Assembly: GCA_020833085.1 (NCBI GenBank)
Contig: JAJHQY010000011.1
Span: 1-11,771 of the forward strand
DNA from: Desulfurococcaceae archaeon
GTDB taxonomy: Archaea > Thermoproteota > Thermoprotei_A > Sulfolobales > Desulfurococcaceae
Reading direction: 5' to 3'
DNA length: 11,771 nucleotides
Below are positions 1-5,991 of the stretch, one piece after another. How positions within the stretch are numbered: the stretch's first letter is position 1; the number at the start of each line of letters is the position of its first letter. The position numbers and the translations under genes were made by a program. A model generated the notes under the pieces. It was given only the letters and a program-made list of their open reading frames with translations. It ran no database searches and was not told the DNA's origin.

Positions 1-2
1 TA

Positions 3-629
3 AGAGTCTACGAGTACAGTGGTAAGTGGATTGATGTTGGCAAGCCGTGGCACGTAATAGAGGCTAATAAAATCGCTCTAGAAGGCGTCACCACCACTAT
101 TAGGGGCAGAATCGAGGACCCCGTCTACATTAAGGGCAGTGTCGTGATCGAGGAGGGGGCCGAGATCAAGCCGTTCACAGTGATTGAGGGTCCAGCCTAC
201 ATAGGTAAAGGCGCTGTAATAGGCCCTCACGCCTATATTAGGCCCTGGAGCGTCATATGCCAAAACTCCAGAATAGGGTTCTCTGTAGAGGTTAAGGAGA
301 GTGTTATCATGGAGAACGTGCACGCCTCTCACTTATCGTACATAGGTGACAGTGTCATTTGTGAGGGTGTAAACCTAGGTGCTGGTACTATTCTCGCTAA
401 TTTAAGGCTCGACGAGAAATCCATTAAGATGACTATTAAAGGCGTTCGAGAGGACACCGGGAGAGTTAAACTTGGGGGTATTATTGGAGCGCACGTGAAG
501 ACAGGCGTAAATGTCTCCATAATGCCGGGTGTTAAAATAGGCTCGTATAGCTGGATACTCCCGGGCACTGTTGTCTACAGGGATGTCCCCCCAAAGACTA
601 TATATCCCCCACGCACTACACTACAGTGA
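3..629 (+). CDS. Bifunctional sugar-1-phosphate nucleotidylyltransferase / amino-sugar-1-phosphate acetyltransferase, C-terminal part (5' end outside window)
   Basis: The frame is open from base 3, so the N-terminal nucleotidyltransferase domain lies upstream of the window. The visible 208 residues start with its end (motif WIDVGKPW followed by EANK) and continue as a left-handed beta-helix of hexapeptide repeats (IEEGAEIKPF, IGKGAVIGPHA, VNLGAGTILAN). The closest family I recognise is the GlmU-like Sulfolobus ST0452 enzyme, which makes UDP-GlcNAc and related nucleotide sugars in the cytoplasm. From memory, its acetyltransferase residues are H308, Y311, N331, K337 and K340. The same five occur here with identical spacing: His codon 330-332, Tyr 339-341, Asn 399-401, Lys 417-419 and Lys 426-428. 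That suggests the acetyltransferase site is intact. Which sugar it prefers cannot be read from the sequence. The stop (627-629) lies 26 nt before the chosen start of the next gene. Confidence 0.88.
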   Translation, partial: RVYEYSGKWIDVGKPWHVIEANKIALEGVTTTIRGRIEDPVYIKGSVVIEEGAEIKPFTVIEGPAYIGKGAVIGPHAYIRPWSVICQNSRIGFSVEVKESVIMENVHASHLSYIGDSVICEGVNLGAGTILANLRLDEKSIKMTIKGVREDTGRVKLGGIIGAHVKTGVNVSIMPGVKIGSYSWILPGTVVYRDVPPKTIYPPRTTLQ

Positions 630-655
630 GAGCATTACCTAGTCACGTGAGGTCT

Positions 656-1075
656 ATGTCACACGAATTCGACATAGAGGAGTTCAAGAGGAGATTTCCC
701 AAGTTAGCAGAAGAGATATTTGGCAACAAGACTAGACAGCTCACTCTCAGAGTAGAGAGCGGGTTTGTAGACCCGTGGAGAAACTACGTGCCAACGGTCA
801 TTGACTACATTAGGAGGTGTAGAACAGTCGAAGAAGCCATACAAGTAGTTGATTACTTAACTAGGAGAGGAGAGCTCTCAAGTGAAGAAGCTAGTGAGTT
901 AAAGAGCATTCTACTAACACGAGGACTTGAGTTCTTCGGGGGTAGGAAAGAAGACGACTACTACTACAAGGAGGCTAAGAGGTACTGGAGCCTCGTGAAG
1001 AGGCGGAGAGTACGGCTAGTAGAGGAGCGCGAAGAGAGTCAGAGAGAGGAGAAAGAGTACTCTGAGGAGGCGTAG
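656..1075 (+). CDS. DUF2095 family protein (archaeal, function unknown)
   Basis: A charged, soluble protein of 139 residues resembling the archaeal DUF2095 family. It has the family-like N-terminal block FDIEEFKRRFPKLAEEI, a central YIRRCRTVEEAIQVVDYL helix with a following RRGELSSEEA turn, and a GLEFFGG motif. The last 35 or so residues are a highly charged Arg/Glu tail. No function is known to me and no catalytic motif is evident. A GTG at 626 in the same frame would overlap the upstream stop and add ten residues. I prefer ATG 656 because the family-like sequence begins there and GTG 626 has no ribosome binding site. The GTGAGGT just before 656 is rather close to it, so the start is not settled. 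It is probably cotranscribed with the nucleotidyltransferase and ends 5 nt from the converging YchF gene. Confidence 0.75.
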   Translation: MSHEFDIEEFKRRFPKLAEEIFGNKTRQLTLRVESGFVDPWRNYVPTVIDYIRRCRTVEEAIQVVDYLTRRGELSSEEASELKSILLTRGLEFFGGRKEDDYYYKEAKRYWSLVKRRRVRLVEEREESQREEKEYSEEA

Positions 1076-1080
1076 CTCTA

Positions 1081-2307
1081 CTAGCGCGACATAGTAGACA
1101 CTATTTTAATGACGTCGTTGTCTTCCAGGACGTAGGACTCTCCTACGCGCTTTCGCCTTTTAACGTCAATAGCGTACAAGAAGCCCTCACCTAGAGCCGT
1201 GTGTATAGCGTAAGCCAGCTCTCTCGCCGTTGTCCCCCGCTCTACGAGAAAGGCGTCTGGTAGCACGTTACCGCTGTGATCACTAAACCTGTTCTCATCC
1301 GCTACCGGGTAAACGACCATTAGCTTTAACTTCTCGAAAACCACTCTTCTGAGAACCTCCTGCACGCCCGTTGACCCGTAGGGCTTAATCACGCTCTCCT
1401 GGATCATTTCGAGTACTCTCAGCTGATCTCTTGTAAGCGCGTCAGGCTTTATAATTTCGAACCCGCTATCACCCGGAATGTACTCTATTAAACCAGAGCT
1501 GGCTGCTTTTCTGAGAATCAGCTCTGCTAGCGCGCTAACTGGAACGACGTTTTCCCTCCCGTAGACCTCTTGTAGCCTCTTAATGTTGTCTTTAGCCTCG
1601 GAGTAGTCCGCCTTATTAGCCGCTATTATAATTGGCTTCGAGATCTCTCTTAGCTTAACAGAGAAGTCCTCCACGTCACTAGTAGTCCAGTTCTTGGGGT
1701 GTTTGGCTTCGAGACCACACGCTCTAATAGCCTCTATTACATGTACTCGCTTAATGTTGAGTCCAGAGATGTTCTGGTATATGACTTCTAGTGGATTCTG
1801 CGCTGTAATTACGAGCCTCGAGATCTTGCTCTCCCACACTCTCATAATTACGTTTTTGAACCACTCATTAATCTCAAAGAGAATAGTCTTCACCTCTTCG
1901 ACAGGGTCAGTTGTACCGGGCTTTACTCTATTGCCGTCTAAGTCTGTTGAGCCAGCCGCGTCTACTACGTGTATAAGTGCGTCTGCCTGGCGCAGATCAT
2001 CCATGAACTTGTTTCCAAGACCTCTCCCGGCGTGTGCTCCGGGGACTAGACCAGCTACGTCCATGATTTTTACTGGTATAAATCTGTACCCCTTAACGCA
2101 AAAGCCACTCCTAGGATTGCAACCTGGAAGCCCTAATTCCACGTGAACGCAGTTCTTCCTGACGTAGGCTACGCCAATATTAGGCTCTATTGTCGTGAAC
2201 GGGTGGTCCGCTATTTTCACCGGGATCATTGTCATCGCTGAGAAGAGCGTTGACTTGCCCACATTAGTCTTACCGACAATTCCAATAACCTTCTCCGGTA
2301 TAGGCAA
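1081..2307 (-). CDS. ychF: YchF-family GTPase/ATPase (Obg superfamily, archaeal type) with C-terminal TGS domain
   Basis: A P-loop NTPase of 408 residues, close to the length of archaeal YchF proteins. Seen in order: Walker [10 protein letters not shown] (12-20), TTIEPN (38-43, G2 region), DVAGL (83-87, G3) leading into [13 protein letters not shown], and NKAD (231-234, G4). A C-terminal TGS domain spans about residues 320-405. YchF/OLA1 proteins associate with ribosomes and, in bacteria and eukaryotes, prefer ATP because their G4 is NxxE. The intact NKAD here is as expected for the archaeal subgroup and suggests that guanine recognition is kept; that is inference. The insertion with Cys53, Cys63 and Cys70 also looks like archaeal members. 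The start is TTG at 2307, preceded by GGTGA (complement of 2315-2319) with 7 nt spacing; no longer ATG or GTG start is possible before an in-frame stop. It is divergent from L15e. Confidence 0.93.
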   Translation of the reverse strand: MPIPEKVIGIVGKTNVGKSTLFSAMTMIPVKIADHPFTTIEPNIGVAYVRKNCVHVELGLPGCNPRSGFCVKGYRFIPVKIMDVAGLVPGAHAGRGLGNKFMDDLRQADALIHVVDAAGSTDLDGNRVKPGTTDPVEEVKTILFEINEWFKNVIMRVWESKISRLVITAQNPLEVIYQNISGLNIKRVHVIEAIRACGLEAKHPKNWTTSDVEDFSVKLREISKPIIIAANKADYSEAKDNIKRLQEVYGRENVVPVSALAELILRKAASSGLIEYIPGDSGFEIIKPDALTRDQLRVLEMIQESVIKPYGSTGVQEVLRRVVFEKLKLMVVYPVADENRFSDHSGNVLPDAFLVERGTTARELAYAIHTALGEGFLYAIDVKRRKRVGESYVLEDNDVIKIVSTMSR

Positions 2308-2331
2308 GCATGCGTCACCGCACTAGTACTC

Positions 2332-2339
2332 TATATAAA
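2332..2339 (+). promoter_or_regulatory. TATA box for the L15e unit
   Basis: TATATAAA lies about 26 nt upstream of a predicted transcription start near 2362. That would leave a leader of about 23 nt containing GGTG (2374-2377) before the TTG start at 2385. The box lies inside the longer possible reading frame that begins at 2310, which argues against that frame start. The position is inferred from spacing rules, not from transcript data. Confidence 0.6.
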
Positions 2340-2349
2340 CCCCTAGCAG

Positions 2350-2357
2350 GTCTTAAA
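2350..2357 (-). promoter_or_regulatory. Candidate TATA-like box for the YchF gene
   Basis: On the minus strand this reads CTTTAAGA. Placing initiation about 26 nt downstream gives a start near 2328 and a leader of about 21 nt that includes the GGTGA ribosome binding site at 2315-2319. The reverse of the L15e box (TTTATATA) is the other candidate, but it would start transcription near 2310, after the ribosome binding site, so I consider it less likely. Confidence 0.4.
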
Positions 2358-2384
2358 GTATACCGGCTAAAGTGGTGTACTAAA

Positions 2385-3056
2385 TTGGCAAAAAGCATGT
2401 ACCACTACTTGGCTCAAACGTGGCATCAGATCTACAAGGGAGAGCTGAGAGAGCTACTGCGTCAAAGGCTAATAGAGTGGAGAAAAGAGCCTACTGTCGT
2501 GAGAATTGAGAAGCCTACAAGACTAGACAGGGCGAGAGCTCTGGGGTACAAGGCTAAAATAGGCTTTATAGTTGTCCGCGTGAGGGTCAGAAAGGGTGGT
2601 CAGAGAAAACCCAGACCCGATAGTGGGCGTAGACCTAAGAGAATGGGTGTTTACGGCTACGCTCCTGCTAAGAGCTTAAGACTCATCGCCGAGGAGAGAG
2701 CTGCTAGGAAGTATAGAAACCTCGAAGTGTTAAATAGCTACTACGTAGGCGAAGACGGCAAGTACAAGTGGTTCGAGGTCATACTAGTAGACCCCAACCA
2801 CCCGTCTATATGCAGAGACCCCGAAATTAAGTGGATATGTGAGCCGCAAAATAGAGGCAGAGTGTTCAGGGGGCTTACAAGCGCAGGTAAAAAGATGAGA
2901 GGGCTGAGAAAGAGTAGAGGACTTAGAGGCACAGTATACTACAAGTGGAAGAAGAAGCAGAAAGAGCGCTTGTTGAAGAAGAGACACGAGGCTAGTAGAG
3001 GGGCTCGCGAACCTTGGCAAGTAGCGGAGAAGCTAGAAGAAGAGAGAGGGAAGTAG
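2385..3056 (+). CDS. rpl15e: 50S ribosomal protein L15e
   Basis: A strongly basic protein of 223 residues belonging to the archaeal/eukaryotic L15e family, a structural protein of the large ribosomal subunit. The family signature [12 protein letters not shown] is at the very N-terminus, followed by [19 protein letters not shown], an [14 protein letters not shown] basic loop and the PLDP-like [10 protein letters not shown] segment. The C-terminal tail is rich in Lys, Arg and Glu and is longer than in euryarchaea. The start is TTG 2385 with GGTG at 2374-2377 (7 nt spacing). Starting at ATG 2310 would add 25 residues not expected in the family and would place the TATA box inside the gene. The 3' end overlaps the next gene by 43 nt, so the two are probably cotranscribed. 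Confidence 0.95.
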   Translation: MAKSMYHYLAQTWHQIYKGELRELLRQRLIEWRKEPTVVRIEKPTRLDRARALGYKAKIGFIVVRVRVRKGGQRKPRPDSGRRPKRMGVYGYAPAKSLRLIAEERAARKYRNLEVLNSYYVGEDGKYKWFEVILVDPNHPSICRDPEIKWICEPQNRGRVFRGLTSAGKKMRGLRKSRGLRGTVYYKWKKKQKERLLKKRHEASRGAREPWQVAEKLEEERGK

Positions 3057-3499
3057 AGGTCTCCTCAGTAGAGATCACGGCTTTCTGCCACGCCACAGAA
3101 GAGTGCTCGCGCGTTGAGAGCTCAATACGCAACCTCCTCCCAGAAGACATAAGGACCAAACTGGAACTCGCTGTGAGAGAAGAAAGGGGCTATTACGGAA
3201 ACCCAATAGTTATTTTGTCACTCGTGGTGAGAGATCCGCTACTAGCGAGTTCTATAGTCAAGTACGTTGCTAGTAAGTTAGAAGATAGCGAGAAGAGGCT
3301 ACTGAGAATTACAAGTAGACTCAGATTCGACCCTCGAGAAAAGAGGTTTATTATAAGGTTCTCAAAGCAGGGCCTCTACATGAATAAACTCCAGCTCGTC
3401 GACTCAGACGACGTAGTTAAACTCACGATATACTTAAAGAACGTTAAGAGCTACAGAGATCTAGAGGAGTTCTTGGCGCGGAGTAGTCTAATCTCTTAG
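3014..3499 (+). CDS. COG1325 family RNA-binding protein (predicted exosome-associated)
   Basis: A protein of 161 residues matching the small archaeal COG1325 family, annotated as RNA-binding domain protein or predicted exosome subunit because of its gene neighbourhood. The recognisable part begins at about residue 16 ([15 protein letters not shown]). It continues through a [15 protein letters not shown] strand region and an [18 protein letters not shown] segment, which alternates beta strands and basic residues as in an RNA-binding fold. I know of no biochemical demonstration that it is part of the exosome. TTG 3014 is the only start codon in the frame ahead of the conserved region. It lies inside the end of L15e (43-nt overlap), with GAGGGG at 2998-3003 as a poor ribosome binding site, so translational coupling is likely. 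Confidence 0.83.
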   Translation: MASSGEARRREREVEVSSVEITAFCHATEECSRVESSIRNLLPEDIRTKLELAVREERGYYGNPIVILSLVVRDPLLASSIVKYVASKLEDSEKRLLRITSRLRFDPREKRFIIRFSKQGLYMNKLQLVDSDDVVKLTIYLKNVKSYRDLEEFLARSSLIS

Positions 3500-3550
3500 T
3501 CGATATTTAATCGAGATCAACTAAACAGTGATTTGAGTAGTCTAGGTGCT

Positions 3551-3573
3551 CTCTTAAATTACGTATTTAAGAG
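3551..3573. repeat. 9-bp perfect inverted repeat with TATA-like core upstream of the Rpp30 gene
   Basis: CTCTTAAAT (3551-3559) and ATTTAAGAG (3565-3573) are exact reverse complements separated by 5 nt. The element lies in the 88-nt gap between the COG1325 and Rpp30 genes, 14 nt ahead of the TTG start. Both arms resemble archaeal TATA boxes, so it may be the promoter itself. If transcription starts further up, for example from GATATTTAAT at 3502-3511, it would instead be a leader hairpin just before the GGTG at 3576-3579. The sequence does not decide between these. Confidence 0.55.
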
Positions 3574-3587
3574 CGGGTGCTCCCGTC

Positions 3588-4208
3588 TTGAAGCGAGTTT
3601 TCGCTAATATTCACGCTAGTACTTGTACTAGAGAAGTACTCGAAATGCACTACAAAATGGGCTATACTCACGTCGCCTGTCTCGAGAAGCGCTTAGATTC
3701 CACTAGCCCGCTCAGCGCGAAAGCGGCGGTTGTAGATAAGATAGTTGTGAGCACTAGTAGCGTAGATGAGCTCAGAGAGATCTTGGGGAGAGTCGAGTAC
3801 AGGGAGAAAATTGTAAGTGTCCACCCAACTAGCACTGAGGTTGCTAGGTGGTCTGCTCACGATAGCCGAGTAGACACTATCCTGGTAACTCCGAGTAACC
3901 TCAAAATCCTAGACAAAGGACAAGTCAGTGTAATGAAGTACTACGATAAGCCACTAGAAATCCACATTACACACCTACTTCACAGTAGCAGTGAGGTGAA
4001 GAGTTACTTCTACAGGAGGCTAAACATGCTCGTTAGATTCAAAGTCGGATTCGTCTTGGGAATTCCAGCTAGTAGTGTCTACGAGTTAGTACACCCTGTT
4101 GTGGTTATTAAGGCTATAAAGACCCTCTACGACATTCCAGAGAAATTTGCACTGCTAGCTCTAACAAATATTCCGAGACAGCTAATCTCCAGAAAGTTGG
4201 TGGTCTGA
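3588..4208 (+). CDS. rnp3: RNase P protein subunit Rpp30 (COG1603, PHP-like TIM barrel)
   Basis: At 206 residues this matches the archaeal Rpp30 family. Rpp30 pairs with Pop5 to activate the catalytic RNase P RNA, which removes 5' leaders from pre-tRNAs in the cytoplasm. Family features seen: alternating short strands and helices of a TIM barrel (VFANIHAST, YTHVACLE, DKIVVSTSS, KIVSVHP, DTILVTPSNL), and a C-terminal strand/helix YRRLNMLVRFKVGFVLGIPA followed by VYELVHPVVVIKAIKTLYDIPEK (given in two parts). The canonical N-terminal Asp of the PHP-like fold appears as FANIHAS here. The start is TTG 3588 with GGTG at 3576-3579 (8 nt spacing). Pop5 follows 14 nt after the stop, so the pair is very likely an operon; this adjacency strengthens both identifications. 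The sequence is divergent, but the combined evidence is good. Confidence 0.85.
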   Translation: MKRVFANIHASTCTREVLEMHYKMGYTHVACLEKRLDSTSPLSAKAAVVDKIVVSTSSVDELREILGRVEYREKIVSVHPTSTEVARWSAHDSRVDTILVTPSNLKILDKGQVSVMKYYDKPLEIHITHLLHSSSEVKSYFYRRLNMLVRFKVGFVLGIPASSVYELVHPVVVIKAIKTLYDIPEKFALLALTNIPRQLISRKLVV

Positions 4209-4222
4209 GTTTAGGTGAGTAC

Positions 4223-4687
4223 ATGTTATATGAACTCCTAATCGCCACGCTCATATTAGTGTCTACTTGTAGCATACTACTACTAGTCACGCTGATTAAG
4301 CTTCAAAGACTAGTTAGAGCATACAGTGCCTTGCTGAAAGTGAGAGAGGAGTCGAGTAGTGTTAAGCGGATAAGAAAGAGGTATGTCGTCTTCGCTGCTA
4401 TATGCGAGGAGAAAGTGAGGAATAGTGAGCTTGAAGACGCGGTGTCTGCTAAGTTTAAAGAGCTATTCAGTGAAAGCACGTACTACAAAGCATCTCCTCA
4501 ACTACTATTCTTCGACGAGAACACGCAGAGAGGAGTGTATCGAGTTGCCCACCTATACGTGGACTATCTCATAGCCGCCCTCGGGCTAGTAAAAACCGTG
4601 GAGAATAAGCGCTGTGTAATAGTACCACTCAGAACAACGGGTACACTTAGAAAAGCCAGAGAACTAGCTAGAAAACTTAAATTTTAG
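4223..4687 (+). CDS. rnp2: RNase P protein subunit Pop5/Rpp14 family (COG1369) with an N-terminal transmembrane segment
   Basis: Residues about 48-154 match Pop5: the KRYVVFAAI strand, an SELEDAVSAKFKELF helix, then YRVAHLYVDYLIAALGLV and the C-terminal TTGTLRKARELARKL, which corresponds to the usual (S/T)GT(I/L)R motif. Pop5 binds Rpp30 and remodels the catalytic core of RNase P RNA. The odd part is the first 47 residues. Residues 5-25 form an uninterrupted hydrophobic helix, followed by K26, R29 and R32, so the enzyme domain should face the cytoplasm. Most archaeal Pop5 proteins I know begin directly at the core. The start is well supported: AGGTGA at 4213-4218 sits just before ATG 4223. 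A GTG at 4340 (Val40) would remove the helix but has no ribosome binding site. The gene lies 14 nt after Rpp30. Confidence 0.82.
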   Translation: MLYELLIATLILVSTCSILLLVTLIKLQRLVRAYSALLKVREESSSVKRIRKRYVVFAAICEEKVRNSELEDAVSAKFKELFSESTYYKASPQLLFFDENTQRGVYRVAHLYVDYLIAALGLVKTVENKRCVIVPLRTTGTLRKARELARKLKF

Positions 4688-4703
4688 GGAGCTTGAGAGA
4701 TTT

Positions 4704-4766
4704 ACTCTGTAGTGATGAAGCCGCTCCAGTATGAGTGATGATTACTTCGCGACGAGCTGATAGCGC
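4704..4766 (+). ncRNA. Candidate C/D box guide sRNA
   Basis: The intergenic sequence holds a perfect C box GTGATGA (4712-4718), a second perfect copy as C' (4735-4741) and a D box CTGA (4757-4760). The D' box would be the weak ATGA at 4731-4734, directly adjoining C'. Core length from C to D is 49 nt, typical of archaeal C/D sRNAs. The guides would be the 12 nt after C and the 15 nt before D. By the box-plus-five rule, the methylated target residue would pair with A4752 (D guide) or C4726 (D' guide). It lies 24 nt after the Pop5 stop. Weaknesses: a degenerate D', no spacer between D' and C', almost no terminal stem, and no target recognised. The ends given are approximate. Confidence 0.5.
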
Positions 4767-4928
4767 CTACTACCCTCGCGCTCATTTAACTCCTCTACGC
4801 TCTAACTCAGAATCTCGTAGTACAGAGTCTTGAGATTAGGAGTAGGGGCTCATCACGTAATTACTAAGCTTCTTCACAGCCACCCCGCTAGTGTCCACTA
4901 GTGGAGAAGTGTGTGGCTAGGAGGAGTG
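4767..4928. other. Intergenic stretch without recognised feature
   Basis: Together with the sRNA candidate, the tRNA and the psmA leader this makes up the 468-nt gap 4688-5155. I find no convincing reading frame. It has several small imperfect inverted repeats: AATCTC/GAGATT at 4811-4837, and AGCCAC/GTGGCT with CTAG/CTAG inside at about 4877-4919. The latter lies just beyond the 3' end of the tRNA-Leu gene and could be part of its transcript end, but no clear T-tract follows on the minus strand. Confidence 0.4.
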
Positions 4929-5013
4929 TGCGGGGGGTGGGATTTGAACCCACGCAGGCCTACGCCAGCGGATCTTAAGTCCGCCCCCTTTGACCAGGCT
5001 CGGGCACCCCCGC
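4929..5013 (-). tRNA. tRNA-Leu (anticodon TAA)
   Basis: An 85-nt class II tRNA. Acceptor arms GCGGGGG and CCCCCGC pair fully; anticodon stem GCGGA/TCCGC encloses the 7-nt loop CTTAAGA with anticodon TAA (complement of 4975-4977); T arm GTGGG-TTCAAAT-CCCAC. A 14-nt variable arm has a GGC/GCC stem, as expected for leucine. The discriminator is A and CCA is not encoded (CAC follows), so CCA must be added after transcription. No intron is present. It reads codon UUA, and possibly UUG by wobble. It stands on the opposite strand to its neighbours, between Pop5 and the proteasome gene. Confidence 0.97.
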
Positions 5014-5048
5014 AGCTCCATTATATTAATTTCTTCTAATAGAGGGGT

Positions 5049-5057
5049 TTAAATAGC
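5049..5057 (-). promoter_or_regulatory. Possible TATA box for tRNA-Leu
   Basis: On the minus strand this region reads TATTTAAAC. A start about 26 nt downstream would give a leader of about 14 nt before the mature tRNA. A second AT-rich patch nearer the gene (TTAATATAA around 5025-5033) is too close to the tRNA to be its TATA box under normal spacing. This is a placement by spacing only. Confidence 0.35.
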
Positions 5058-5108
5058 GTGTTAGCCTAGCTCAGACTCCGCGAGATTTTCCTTATTATCC
5101 CAAACGTG

Positions 5109-5116
5109 TTTTTAAT
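5109..5116 (+). promoter_or_regulatory. TATA-like box and ribosome binding site of psmA
   Basis: TTTTTAAT at 5109-5116 would direct initiation near 5139. The short leader then contains AGGTG at 5145-5149, 6 nt before ATG 5156. This supports an independent transcript for psmA after the intergenic sRNA/tRNA region. Confidence 0.5.
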
Positions 5117-5155
5117 CCTAAGAGCGTAGAGGTGGAAAGGGTCTAGGTGTAGTGC

Positions 5156-5896
5156 ATGAGTTTACCCATGATGGCGGCTTACGACAGGGCCATTACGATA
5201 TTCGCACCTGATGGTAGAATATACCAGGTCGAGTACGCTTTCGAGACTGTTAGGAGAGGGTGGACTAGTCTCGGTATTAGAACAGCTAGTGCTAGTGTTA
5301 TTGCGGCGGAAAAGCGCAAAGTACTGCCACTAGCCGACGAGAAGAGCGTAAAGAAGATCTTCAGGGTAGACGAGCACATAGGAGCCACGTATGCCGGAAT
5401 GGCTGGTGACGGGAGAGTACTACTAGATTACGCCACACAGCAAGCCCTCTACTACAGGTTTATCTACGACGAGCCAGTACCCGTTGAGTACCTCGTAAAG
5501 CTCGTCTGCGACGTGAAGCAGTTATATACACAGCATGCCGGCGTTAGGCCTTTTGGTGTAGCAATCATATTCGCCGGCGCTGATGATCGCGGATTACACT
5601 TGTTCATGACAGAGCCTAGTGGTAACTACATTGGCTACTACGCTGTCGCTATTGGCGAGAAGGGCAATGTTGTCCAGGACTTCCTCGAGAAGAACTACAA
5701 GTACGACCTCGATACGAGGAGCACGATTAAACTAGCCATACAGGCTATTGTAAATATCGTCGAGAGCAAGCCGTACGAGAACTTCATAGAAGTAGGCTAT
5801 ATTGACAAGGAGAGTAGGAGATTTAGACTACTGAGTACGAGCGAGATAAAAGAATATATTGAGGAGCTTGCGCGAGAGGGTAAAATAAAAGCTTAA
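5156..5896 (+). CDS. psmA: Proteasome subunit alpha
   Basis: At 246 residues this is a full-length archaeal 20S proteasome alpha subunit, which forms the outer rings and the gate of the proteolytic barrel. The N-terminal signature YDRAITIFAPDGRIYQVEYA (residues 9-28) is complete and includes the gate residues. KRKVLPLADEKSVKKIF and the AGMAGDGRVLLDYA turn are typical. As in all alpha subunits there is no catalytic N-terminal Thr. It acts with beta subunits and AAA partners (PAN or Cdc48), none of which is in this window. The start is ATG 5156 with AGGTG 6 nt away; ATG 5168 and 5171 are alternatives without that spacing. A TTTTCCT tract follows at 5904-5910 and a 95-nt gap precedes SBDS. Confidence 0.97.
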   Translation: MSLPMMAAYDRAITIFAPDGRIYQVEYAFETVRRGWTSLGIRTASASVIAAEKRKVLPLADEKSVKKIFRVDEHIGATYAGMAGDGRVLLDYATQQALYYRFIYDEPVPVEYLVKLVCDVKQLYTQHAGVRPFGVAIIFAGADDRGLHLFMTEPSGNYIGYYAVAIGEKGNVVQDFLEKNYKYDLDTRSTIKLAIQAIVNIVESKPYENFIEVGYIDKESRRFRLLSTSEIKEYIEELAREGKIKA

Positions 5897-5903
5897 AGCT
5901 TAA

Positions 5904-5910
5904 TTTTCCT
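5904..5910 (+). terminator. Possible pyrimidine-rich terminator after psmA
   Basis: TTTTCCT lies 8 nt after the psmA stop. Archaeal RNA polymerase can end transcripts at short T-rich tracts without a hairpin. This one is short and unproven, and read-through into SBDS is quite possible. Confidence 0.25.
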
Positions 5911-5952
5911 AATCTAACACCTCTGGACACTATTGGAGTTTCCAGGCCTGGC

Positions 5953-5961
5953 TTTAATATA
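5953..5961 (+). promoter_or_regulatory. Candidate TATA box of the SBDS-exosome operon
   Basis: TTTAATATA follows directly after the perfect 10-bp palindrome CCAGGCCTGG (5942-5951) by one base. With usual spacing transcription would start near 5983, leaving only about 9 nt of leader and cutting into the AGGTG at 5980-5984. So either the true start is a little upstream or the box serves a different use. The palindrome sits where the TFB-recognition element would be. Confidence 0.4.
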
Positions 5962-5991
5962 GTTTGAAAAGAAAACTCTAGGTGCACCCCT

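Noticed and set aside
1073..1083. Possible shared terminator between DUF2095 and YchF
   Set aside because: Only a 4-bp GTAG/CTAC stem with a 2-nt loop is visible and there is no T-tract on either strand next to the stops.
2310..2384. N-terminal extension of L15e from ATG 2310 (25 extra residues)
   Set aside because: It contains the TATA box and the predicted transcription start. The family begins at [12 protein letters not shown], and TTG 2385 has a well-spaced GGTG.
3500..3545. C/D-like motif GTGATTT in the gap before Rpp30
   Set aside because: The C box is imperfect and no CTGA follows at a suitable distance.
4704..4828. 8-bp inverted pair ACTCTGTA (4704-4711) and TACAGAGT (4821-4828) flanking the sRNA candidate
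   Set aside because: It does not extend beyond 8 bp, and one such pair is likely by chance in 240 nt.
4807..4856. Second C/D box sRNA on the minus strand (GTGATGA at 4856-4850 and CTGA at 4810-4807, 50 nt)
   Set aside because: Box spacing is right, but no credible D' and C' boxes lie between them. Single C and D words are expected by chance in such a gap.
4929..5013. tRNA-Leu as an integration (att) site
   Set aside because: No integrase gene and no second copy of the tRNA 3' end is visible in the window.
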